Origin: Rana temporaria | Lineage: Eukaryota; Chordata; Amphibia; Anura; Ranidae | Direction of reading: 5' to 3' | Assembly: GCF_905171775.1 (NCBI RefSeq) | Contig: NC_053489.1 | Span: 333,284,089-333,348,088 of the forward strand | Length of the DNA: 64,000 nucleotides | Part shown: in pieces, positions 56,100-64,000 of the stretch | How positions within the stretch are numbered: the stretch's first letter is position 1 | How the letters are laid out: the number at the start of each line of letters is the position of its first letter | Notes under the pieces: generated by a model | Databases searched by the model: none | The model's input: only the letters and a program-made list of their open reading frames with translations | What the model was told of the DNA's origin: nothing | Position numbers and translations under genes: made by a program

Positions 56100-56980
56100 A
56101 GGAGGGCACATTACATAGGGAGCATCAGGGCACATTATGGGGCACACCAGTGCACATTACAGGGGGGCACCGCAGGGCACGTTATGGGGAACACCAGGGC
56201 ACATCACAGGGGGATAGAAGGGCACATTATGGGTCTCAGCAGGGAACATTACATGGGGCAGGAGGGCACAATATGGGGCACAGCAGGGCATATTACAAGG
56301 GGGCATGAGGGTACATTATGGTGAACAGCAGGGCATATTACATAAGGGGACAGCAGGGCACATTACATGGGGCGCAAGAGGGCAGATTATGGAGCACACA
56401 GCAGCGCAGATTATGAGGCACAATGTAGGGAACTTTATGGAGCACACAGGAGGGGACATCGAAGGAAACAGCACAGCACAGCAGGGCATATTACAGGGCA
56501 CACAGCAGGGTACAGTATTGAGCACAGAATAGGGCATCACAGGGCACATAGAAGGCTACATCACTGGGCACACAGCAGGCCACATGAAGGGGGTATCACA
56601 GGGCACATCATGGGGCACACAGTAAGGCACATCACAGGGCACACAGTAGAGCACATCATGGGGCACAGGGCACATCAGGGGGTGCACAGCAGGGCACATC
56701 ACAGGGCATGGGGCACACAGTAGGAATTATTATGGTGTACACAGCAGGGCCTATTATTGAGCACAGAATGGGGCATCACAGGGCACACAGCAGGGCACAT
56801 CACAGGGCACACAGCAGGGCTTATTGTGTACACAGCAGGGCACAATATTGAGCACAGCATGGTGCATCACAGGGCACAAAGCAGGGCACATCACGGAGCA
56901 CACAGTAGGGCATATCACAGAGCACACAGTGGGGCACATCATAGGGCACATTACAGGGTACAGGGTACAACATAAAAAAA
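56100..56980 (+). repeat. GGGCACAT degenerate tandem array
   Basis: About 880 bases built from irregular units such as CAGGGCACATCACAGGGCAC and ACACAGCAGGGCACATTA. Spacing and sequence are too irregular for a CRISPR array and no spacers exist. Long open frames on both strands (His- or Cys-rich) are by-products. Confidence 0.9.
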
Positions 56981-57461
56981 AAAACAGTCTCACCCGATAT
57001 GCTTGTATTAACAAGACCTCTCATTGCATGCTGCTCCCCCCATTTCCCAACTCTCTTCTCATCTGTACCAGGTGATGTCATGTACAAGCACCTAGGGTGG
57101 ACTGGAGGGAAGGAGGGGTCGCCAGACTCGCCACGGAGCAGCGCACTGTGAGAGGTCTAACTACAGTCGCTCCCCACGCTACACTGCATGGGTTGCAGAG
57201 CCTTTTAATGGGGCCCCCTACTGGCCCCCGAGCCCTCAGGCAGCGCCCAATATGCCCGAATGGTCAGCCTGCCCCTGTAAGTCAGTCATTTAAGGCTGGC
57301 CATACATTTTACAGTTTTCTTATTAAATTTCATTTAGATTTACCTTCATCTACTGTATCTATTTAGGGCAAGGCCTGCCTGATTGCAAACAAATTGAAAG
57401 TGTTTAGGTTTGACCTCATATTATATGGTGTTGGTAAATCTAAGAAAATTGTTTATTATAT

Positions 57462-58040
57462 GGCCAGCCTAACATACACTATATTGTCAAAAATATTGGG
57501 ACTCCTGCTTTTACACACACGTGAACTCATATGGCATCCCAGTCTTAGTCAGTAGGGTTCAATATTGAGTTAGCCCACCCTTTGCAGCTATAAGAGCTTC
57601 AACTCTTCTGGGAAGGCTGTCCACAAGGTTTAGGAGTGTGTCTATGGGAATGTTTGACCATTCTTACATTTGTGAGGTTAGACACTAATGTTGGATGAGA
57701 AGACCTGACTCGCAGTCTCTGCTCTAATTCATCCCAAAGGTGTTCTATTGGGTTCAGGTGAGGACTCTGTGCAGGCCATTCAAGTTTCTCCACCCCAAAC
57801 TCGCTCATCCATGTTTTTATGGACCATGCTTTGTGCACTGTTCCAAATCATTTGGAAGAAGGGGGATTATGGTGTGGGGTTGTTTTTTAAGGGTTTGGCT
57901 TGACCTCTTAGTTCCAGTGAAGGGAACTCTTAAGGCGTCAGCATACCAAGACATTTTGGACAATTTCGTTCCCCCAACTTTGTGGGAACAGTTTGGGGAT
58001 GATCCCTTCCTGTTCCAACATGACTGTGCATTGACTCATT
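57462..58040 (-). mobile_element. Tc1-like relic with inverted internal segment
   Basis: The left part has the terminus ACACTATATTGTCAAAAATA and minus-strand coding for HKAWSIKTWMSEFGVEKLEW and SPHLNPIEHLWDEL, the C-terminal third of the transposase including the last catalytic residue. From about 57842 to 58038 the adjacent segment (GTLKASAYQDILDNFVPPTL, GDDPFLFQHDC) is on the plus strand. In an intact gene these two parts are contiguous on one strand. The N-terminal part is gone. Confidence 0.85.
57599..57838 (-). pseudogene. Tc1 transposase C-terminal relic
   Basis: Contains SIKTWMSEFGVEKLEWPAQ, SPHLNPIEHLWDELEQRLR and SNLTNVRMVKHS. The Glu/Asp of the NPIEHLWDEL block belongs to the catalytic domain. 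The frame drifts after LTN. It would have been the end of a cut-and-paste transposase. It begins exactly where the inverted segment starts. Confidence 0.85.
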
Positions 58041-58045
58041 GAGTT

Positions 58046-59746
58046 AGCAAGTAGAGCAAAAGTGATCTTGGCCGGTCATATCACCACAACCAGGTAAGTT
58101 CACGCTGGAACCTATCTCTATCCATGCCACTAAAAATATCATCGGTACTCTGCGTAACAGCACCGCGCCGAATGATATCATCCCCACTAAACTGCTGAAG
58201 GAATGCGCCGACATCCTGGCACCTCCTATCACGCAGCTTATCAACCAATCCTTCAGGGAGGGCATAGTGCCCTCCCAGTTGAAGGAGGGTATAATTCGAC
58301 CCATCTTGAAGAAACCCAACCTGGACCCCAAGGACCCACTCCACCGTCGTCCAATAACAGGTCTAAATGTACTCTCAAAGGTAATGGAAAAAGTAGTGGT
58401 ACAACAGCTGCAACATCATCTAGATACCCACAACCTACTTGACCCATTTCAATCGGGATTCCGGCCTGGACACGGGACAGAAACCGCATTGCTCAAAATA
58501 TGGGACGACGCTCTCGAGGCCGCAGACGAAGGAGAATCTTGTCTTCTGGTTCTGTTGGACCTGAGCGCAGCCTTCGATACAGTAGACCACAAGCTTTTAT
58601 TGACTCGGCTAGCTGAAGTAGCCAGAGTCGCAGAAGGCGATTTATCTTGGTTCTCCTCTTTTTTGGAAAACCGATCGCAAATAGTGAAGTTAGGACCTTT
58701 CACTTCTGAGAAACGCACGGTATCGTGCGGAGTCCCTCAAGGATCCCCCCTGTCGCCGGTGTTATTCAACATCTATCTTCGCCCTCTTTTTGAGATTATT
58801 AGCAGTCAAAAACTGCTCTACCACTCATATGCAGACGACACGCAACTATATTTCCGCATTTGCAATAAAAAGGATCATCACCTCAATCTAGAGACATGCC
58901 TCTCTTTGATAGAGGACTGGATGACAAAGAGTTATCTTAAACTCAACGGAGAGAAAACAGAACTTCTCCTGTTTCACGCCAAGCGTATGAATCAACCTAC
59001 AACAACTTGGACCCCCCGCCCATTCTGGGCAAAATCATCACCCCTAGCGCCAAAGTCAAAAGTCTCGGGGTCATCTTTGACTCTCACATGACATTGGACG
59101 CACAAATAGGGTCAGTAGTCAGCGGATCTCACCATCTGCTGTGCCTACTACGCAGACTTACTCCTTTTATTCCCAAAGAAGACATAGCGGTCGTGGTGGG
59201 AGCTATTGTAAACTCAAGATTGGACTATGCAAATGCCCTTTACCTCGGACTCCCCAAGTACCAAATCGCTCGTCTACAAGTCGTTCAAAATACGGCCGCT
59301 AGACTTGTGACTGGGAAAAAACCTTGGGAATCAATCTCACCTTCACTGAGAGCCCTTCACTGGTTACCAGTAAAAGACAGAATCACTTTTAAAGCACTCT
59401 GTCTAACACATAGATGTATCTATGGGAATGCTCCCCATTATCTATGTGAAAAAATAAAAGCTCATAAACCCAATCGCGTTCTGCGTTCCACCAATCAAAA
59501 TTTCCTCCAGATACCAAAAGCCAGATACAAGTCCAAAGGAGAAAGGAGATTCGCAGTCCAAGGGCCTAGACTATGGAACGCTTTACCAACCAGCATTCGG
59601 TTGGAGGAGAATCACTTAGCATTCAGGAGAAATATCAAGACTCATCTCTTTTGATACCAAAGGAGACAGGAACAACAAGCGCCCAGAGGCGATTAAATTC
59701 GCATGTGCTGCGCTATATAAGTTTTCATTCATTCATTCATTCATTA
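58046..59746 (+). mobile_element. L2/CR1-clade LINE, 5' truncated
   Basis: Covers the reverse transcriptase and C-terminal region, then a short 3' end (CGCTATATAAGTTTTCATTC) and a (TTCA)n tail at 59722-59746, the typical finish of L2/CR1-type elements. The 5' end is cut at the Tc1 relic. GC-rich coding with few lesions suggests a recent insertion. Confidence 0.88.
58087..59654 (+). pseudogene. LINE reverse transcriptase, one frameshift
   Basis: Frame 1 runs from PGKFTLEPISIHATKN through DPIP-like PNDIIPTKLLKEC, LKKPNLDPKDPLHRRPIT, SGFRPGHGTETALLKIWDD, LLDLSAAFDTVDHKLLLTRL, GVPQGSPLSPVLFNIYL and YHSYADDTQLYF. The catalytic YADD is at 58828-58839. Near 58990-59010 the frame changes. The second frame carries KVKSLGVIFDSHM, NSRLDYANALYLGLP, LQVVQNTAARLVTG, LRALHWLPVKDRITFKAL and ends KTHLF. 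No other stop was seen, so a single small indel inactivates this part. The upstream endonuclease domain is missing through 5' truncation. Confidence 0.92.
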
Positions 59747-59880
59747 TAGAGGTAAGGGACAGGAGGAAGGGGGATGGGTGTTAAGGAGAGAAAAGAAGAG
59801 AAAAAGAAGAAAGAAAAAAAGAAAAGAAAAAAAGAGGGGGGGTGGGGAAAGGGGGCTGAGTGGGGTCCAGTTTGCGAGGT
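59722..59880. repeat. (TTCA)n tail and purine-rich tract
   Basis: TTCA repeat at the LINE end, followed by about 110 bases almost all purine on the plus strand (GGAGG, AAAGAAAA and GGGGG runs). Such tracts can adopt non-B structure. No gene is implied. Confidence 0.8.
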
Positions 59881-61136
59881 TCTCTTAACAAACTGAGAAT
59901 TTGCTCTCAAGGAAAAAAGGACTTGACTTGTAGTAGTCCGAAGTCTTGAAATGTGTCCAACATGCCCAGGTTCAATTTTATTTTTTGATAGTTTGTAAAG
60001 GGTCAGTATCTTTCTGCTGGATTTGTGCCTTGATTTTAAAATGTATGGAATATTTGAAGTTAGGCAGACGAAGGTTACATAAAAATAAAATTTTTAGATT
60101 GCTAGTGTTCCATTTGATGAGCCAACAGCGGCAGCCTATTTCTGTTCCTGTCTACCCTTTTCAAATGGTTGAACTAAGCCTAGTCTGTAGAGCCACCTGT
60201 AACACTGACCACACTGTTCACCCCTTGGGTAATTGGGGTGTGCATGTACATCCATCCACCCCATAAAGTCTGTAATTACCTAACCCATATAATTGCAGAT
60301 GTTCGAAAATTCAATACATAGGTTGCTTACTACTAAACAAATTAAATTCTCTTGCCTCAACAAAATAGGTTAAAAGACTGCCAGTACGTGTTTACCTTAG
60401 AAGAAATACCCTGTCACTATTTAATATACAGAGCTTGACAGAAGTGGCCACCTTCTGACTTGGAACAGTTTCTTACATTCTATCAAGGCAAAGAGAAAAT
60501 TGGTTTCTTTCTCAGGTTTAACAGCTGATGCTATCTCCTTCCAAAAGCACAGATCACAGCTGATGCTATCTGATTGTACAGCCACTAAGGTACCTCTCCA
60601 AGTTTAATCTTGTAGTTTAACCTTTCCATAATAGTTTCTATTTGACATGACTTTAGCCTGCCAAGAACATGATTTGATGTGCAGCATCGCTACCCCTCCC
60701 CCACTCCCCCACCAACTAGTTTGGAGCCACTTCTGTGTCCTGTTCTTTTGGACCAATAGATGTGTAATCCCCAGCCGTATCTTGTTATGTGAATCCTCTA
60801 GCTGAAATTGTAGTCATTATCACAGCTGAGCACTTTGTAACTGCTTGCCCACAGTTGTCACTTCGGATTAACAAGAAAGCTTAGTTATTTTTACCAGCTG
60901 TGTGATTTGACTGTATTATTTATATACCTGAGCCATCAATATTATTTCCAGTCAACAGTAAGCTGTCCTTGGAATAAATTGCTATGAAACAATCTTCAAA
61001 CCTTTTCAACTGTGCCAATTCTGATATTTTAATAGGAATAAAATTATTTTATGAAACTATAAGTAAGGAATCAAACACTGCTTCCAGCAATTACATGAAA
61101 AATTAAAAATTCACCATTGTTTATTTTTCAAGTATG
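59881..61136. other. Unassigned DNA
   Basis: No recognised transposon or gene. The open frame at 59946-60266 has no domain. This is the longest feature-poor stretch in the last 10 kb. Confidence 0.4.
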
Positions 61137-61144
61137 ATCAAGAT

Positions 61145-61249
61145 TAGGGGTGTAACGGATCAAAAAACTCACGGATCGGATCGATCCTCGGATCAGGAGT
61201 CACGGATCGGATCATTTTCGGATCAGCGCAAAAAAAAAAAAAATGTGTG

Positions 61250-61324
<75 letters not shown>

Positions 61325-61438
61325 TACATTTCACGGGTGGATTAAAGAGGAAGCAGGTGAGGCTGTTTGGGACTTGTTAAAAGTACAATCTTGATGTTTT
61401 TACAGCTCTATATATATATATATATATATACACATATA

Positions 61439-61470
<32 letters not shown>

Positions 61471-61858
61471 ATTATATATAGCTGTAAAAACATCAAGATT
61501 GTACTTTTAACAAGTCCCAAACAGCCTCACCTGCTTCCTCTTTAATCCACCCGTGAAATGTGCTCTCCCCCCCCCCCCCCCTCCTCCTCCTCTCACACTA
61601 GTGCTTCTCTGCTACTATTCCCTCTCCATGTCGGCTTGCCAGAGCCCAGTGCACAGCGTGACACGCCTCCCCGGGGAGGCGTGTCACGCTGGGCTCTGGC
61701 AAGCAGACTGGGTGGAGCAAGATCGCTCCGGAGCTAGGCCGAAGCCGGGGACTTTCCTAGGCCTAGGCTCCGGAGCGCTCCGCGGATCGCGGGGTGTGCC
61801 GATCCGAACGGGGTGGCCCGTTCGGATCACGGATCGGTGACGATCCGTTACACCCCTA
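61145..61858. mobile_element. hAT-type foldback MITE (714 bp)
   Basis: Ends TAGGGGTGTAACGGATC at both sides (17-base perfect inverted repeat). The duplication ATCAAGAT is at 61137-61144 and 61859-61866. Inside, about 61327-61408 is the exact reverse complement of 61480-61560, separated by AT-rich repeat. A second hairpin (CTTGCCAGAGCCCA with its complement) is centred near 61676. (TA)n(CA)n lies at 61253-61322 and (TA)n at 61411-61475. Confidence 0.94.
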
Positions 61859-62236
61859 ATCAAGATATCAGCGTAGATTCTAGTACCAGGGAGCAAATTT
61901 ACCTTGAGATATTGTGTCCGCAATTTTATAAGAATCAATTAGATTAGCACATTAATATGGTGACTTTTGGAGACGCAAATACAAAAAGTGTGCATGTTGA
62001 ATGAAAGAGATGGGTAAACAAAGGGAAAATGTTTCTTTCTGTATTTTACAAATTGGAGCTACAGTGCCTTGCAAAAGTATTCAACCCCCTGCCATTTTTC
62101 GTGTTTTGTTGCCTTACAGCCTGGAATTAACATGGATTGTTTGAGGATGTACAGCATTTAATTTACAGAACATGCCCACAACTTTTTTTATTGTGAAGCA
62201 AACAACAAACAGGACAAAATAACAGAAAAAGTCAAT

Positions 62237-62971
62237 GGGCCAGATTCATAAAGACTTACGACAGGCGTATCAGTAGATACGCCGTCGTAAGTCCGAATCC
62301 GCGCCGGCGCAACTTTAAGCGTATGCTCAAACTGAGATACGCTTAAATGTTGCTAAGATACGACCGGCGTAAGTCTCCTACGCCGTCGTATCTTAACTGC
62401 ATATTTACGCTGGCCGTTAGGGGCGTGTACGCTGATTTACGCCTAGAATATGTAAATCAGCTAGATACGCCTATTCACAAACGTACGCCCGGTCATCGCA
62501 GTAAAGATACGCCGTTTACATAAGGGGTTTTCAGGCGTAAAGATAAAACCACCAAAAAGATGGCGCAGCCAATGTTAAGTATGGACGTCGGAACCGCGTA
62601 GAATTTTTCAAATTTTACGTCGTTTGCGTAACTCGTCCGTCTATGGGGCTGGCCGTAATTAACGTTCACGTCGAAAAGCATTGACGATTTGCCGACATCA
62701 TTTGGAGCATGCGCACTGGGATACGTCCACGGACGGCGCATGCGCCGTTCGTTAGAAACGTCAAATACGTGGGGTCACTAGTATTTTGCATAGAACACGC
62801 CCCCAACCAGCCTATTTTGAATCAGGCGGGCTTACGCCGGCCCAGTTACACTGCGCCGCCGTAAGTTATAGCGCAACTTCTTTGGGAATACAGGAGCTGC
62901 TGCTCTAACTTACGGCGGCGTAGTGTATCGGAGATACGCTACGCCCGCCCAACTCTATCTGAATCTAGCTC
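62237..62971. mobile_element. Harbinger-like MITE, family A (copy 4, complete)
   Basis: Starts GGGCCAGATTCATAAAG, ends TGAATCTAGCTC (two changes from the family end). AAT is duplicated at 62234-62236 and 62972-62974. Removing the element and one AAT leaves a smooth Tc1 sequence (AAAGTCAATGTGTATAAC). Confidence 0.92.
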
Positions 62972-62989
62972 AATGTGTATAACTATTCA

Positions 62990-63378
62990 CCCCCGCAAAG
63001 TCAATACTTTGTAGAGCCACCTTTTGCGGCTTTCAGAGCTCCAAGTCGCATTGGATAAGTCTCTATGAGCTTGCCACATCTTACCACTGGGGTTTTTGCC
63101 CATTCCTCCTTGCATAAATGCTCCAGCTCCTTCAAGTTGGATGGTTTGCACTTATGAACAGCATTTTCTATTGGATTGAGGTCTGGGCTTTAACTAGGCC
63201 ATTCCAACACATTTACATGTTTCCCCTTAAACCACTCAAGTGTTGCTTTAGCAGTGTGTTTGGGGTTGTTGTCCTGCTGGAAGGTGTACCTCCATCCTAG
63301 CCTCAAATCCCACACAGAGTGGTACAGGTTTTGCTCAAGAATATCCCTGTATTTAGCACGGACAGGCTGACCGCCCAA
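62990..63378 (-). pseudogene. Tc1 transposase middle and C-terminal relic
   Basis: The minus-strand frame reads VRAKYRDILEQNLYHSVWDL, RYTFQQDNNPKHTAKATLEW and HVNVLEWPS. The Asp of QQDNNPKHTA is the second catalytic acid. After a stop the C-terminal part continues with a SNRK-type remnant of NPIENLW. Confidence 0.88.
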
Positions 63379-63384
63379 CCCCCT

Positions 63385-63639
63385 TCAAGCTCTGCAGCAA
63401 TGCTGGCAGCACGATTTTCCAATGACAACCTCTGGATATGACTCTGAGCACGTGCACTCAACTTCGTTGGTTGGCCATGGCGAGGCTGTTCTGAGTGGAA
63501 CCTGTCCTATAGTCTTGACCACTGTGTTGCAGCTCAGTTTCAGGGTCTTGGCAATCTTCGTATAGCCTAGGCCATCTTTATGTAAAACAACAATTATTTT
63601 TTTCAGATCCCCAGAGAGTTCTTTGCCATGAGGTGCCAT
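63385..63639 (-). pseudogene. Tc1 transposase N-terminal helix-turn-helix relic
   Basis: The minus-strand frame begins MAPHGKELSGDLKKIIVVLH and KDGLGYTKIAKTLKLS, the first DNA-binding helix-turn-helix of Tc1 transposases. The start codon lies at 63639. In a normal gene this is the very beginning, but here a middle segment lies upstream of it. Confidence 0.88.
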
Positions 63640-63795
63640 GTCTCAAATCACACACAGAGTTGTACAGGTTTTACTCAAGAATATCCCTGTATTTAGCACC
63701 AACCATCTTTCCCTCAACTCTGACCAGTTTCCCAGTCCCGACTGCTGAAAAACATCCCCACAGCATGATGCTGCCACCACCATGTCTTCATGGCA
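63640..63795 (-). pseudogene. Displaced Tc1 transposase middle segment
   Basis: Minus-strand sequence encodes a GGGSIMLWGCFS-like stretch, then a KYRDILE-like stretch ending NLYNSVCDLR. It would join to LGWRYTFQQDN of the 62990-63378 part if the N-terminal segment between them were removed. 5' of it is the normal untranslated leader of this Tc1 group. Confidence 0.8.
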
Positions 63796-64000
63796 GTGTT
63801 TGGTTAGTAGTGCCTCTTGGTTTGGTGTTGCAGCCTCTGGGGCCTTTCAAAAGGGTGTGTATATGTAATGACAGATCATGTGACACTTAGATTGCACACG
63901 AGTGGACAACATTTCACTAGTTATGTGACTTCTGAAGGTAATTGGTTGCACCAGAGCTTTTTATGGACTTTATAACAAAGGGGGTGAATACATAAGCACA

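Larger units (their letters stand above)
53901..57277. mobile_element. hAT-type element hosting a TTAA MITE, a second hAT MITE and a satellite
   Basis: Ends CAGGGGCAGACTGACAACTC and the complement of CAGGGGCAGGCTGACCATTC. Flanks CAAGTCAG (53893-53900) and TAAGTCAG (57278-57285) match at 7 of 8. Within it are a TTAA element (54115-54978), a hAT MITE (55054-56096) and a GGGCACAT-type tandem array (about 56100-56980). No transposase is readable. 3377 bp in total, about 1.5 kb without the nested elements. Confidence 0.85.
62052..64000 (-). mobile_element. Tc1-like transposon with permuted transposase and nested MITE
   Basis: Left terminus ACAGTGCCTTGCAAAAGTAT. Right end GGGGGTGAATACATAAGCAC reaches the window edge. 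Family A MITE copy 4 (62237-62971) lies near the left end. The transposase, on the minus strand, is scrambled: a middle segment (63795-63640), then the N-terminal helix-turn-helix (63639-63385), then the middle and C-terminal part (63378-62990). A ~75-base stretch (ACAGGGATATTCTTGAG) appears on both sides of the N-terminal segment. Confidence 0.88.

Noticed and set aside
56100..56980. Possible CRISPR-like array
   Set aside because: Units are irregular, there are no unique spacers of constant length, and the array lies within a hAT element of a vertebrate-type genome.
58267..59654. Bacterial-type retron or diversity-generating reverse transcriptase
   Set aside because: The YADD box, downstream LALHWLP-type blocks, (TTCA)n tail and surrounding vertebrate transposons fit an L2/CR1-clade LINE.

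Overview
The window looks like intergenic DNA from a large, repeat-rich amphibian genome, most likely a frog of the Rana type. I found no host protein-coding gene, rRNA or tRNA. The organism call is inference. It rests on the mix of families: Tc1/mariner relics, TTAA-flanked (piggyBac-like) miniature elements, hAT and Harbinger-like miniature elements, a vertebrate-style Ty3/gypsy element, an L2/CR1-like LINE, Penelope-like (PLE) sequences and an endogenous retrovirus with a tRNA-Pro primer site. Almost every long open frame is a broken transposon gene or an accidental frame in a satellite or AT tract.

Layout. 1-680: Harbinger-like MITE cut by the window edge. 1555-3625: element with long inverted arms. 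7324-8150: TTAA-family element with a minisatellite, then a MITE scrap. 8151-14671: degenerate Ty3/gypsy element on the minus strand, carrying a nested TAA-flanked MITE, a solo LTR of another gypsy family and an 80-bp retroposed insert. 15647-16863: solo retroviral-type LTR. 18430-19800: second Harbinger-like MITE and gypsy fragments. 23158-24198: perfect 350-bp palindrome inside a retroposed insertion with a 14-bp target duplication. 26410-28020: one TTAA element inside another. 30998-32950: Tc1 element split by a TTAA MITE. 33290-34480: PLE endonuclease relic split by a hAT MITE. 35760-38170: MITE nest. 38165-39400: L1-like relic hit by a 158-bp PLE-type insert and a MITE. 39536-42645: several MITEs. 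43556-44411: retroviral LTR, primer site and leader. 44708-46362: MITE fused to a Tc1 relic, then another MITE. 48182-50948: five MITEs. 51800-53400: inverted-arm structure. 53901-57277: hAT element carrying two nested elements and a satellite. 57462-59746: rearranged Tc1 joined to a 5'-truncated LINE whose reverse transcriptase frame is nearly intact. 61145-61858: hAT foldback. 62052-64000: Tc1 with a permuted transposase.

Insertions inside insertions give a relative chronology, and many boundaries are exact because both copies of the target duplication can be read. The strongest candidate for something unusual is the palindrome at 23158-24198. Its arms match at every one of 350 positions, the loop is 3 nt, and the whole insertion is bracketed by a retroposition-type duplication. 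It carries a hammerhead-like motif of the kind known in PLE terminal repeats, and similar motifs recur at 38.6 kb and, more weakly, at 33.4 kb.
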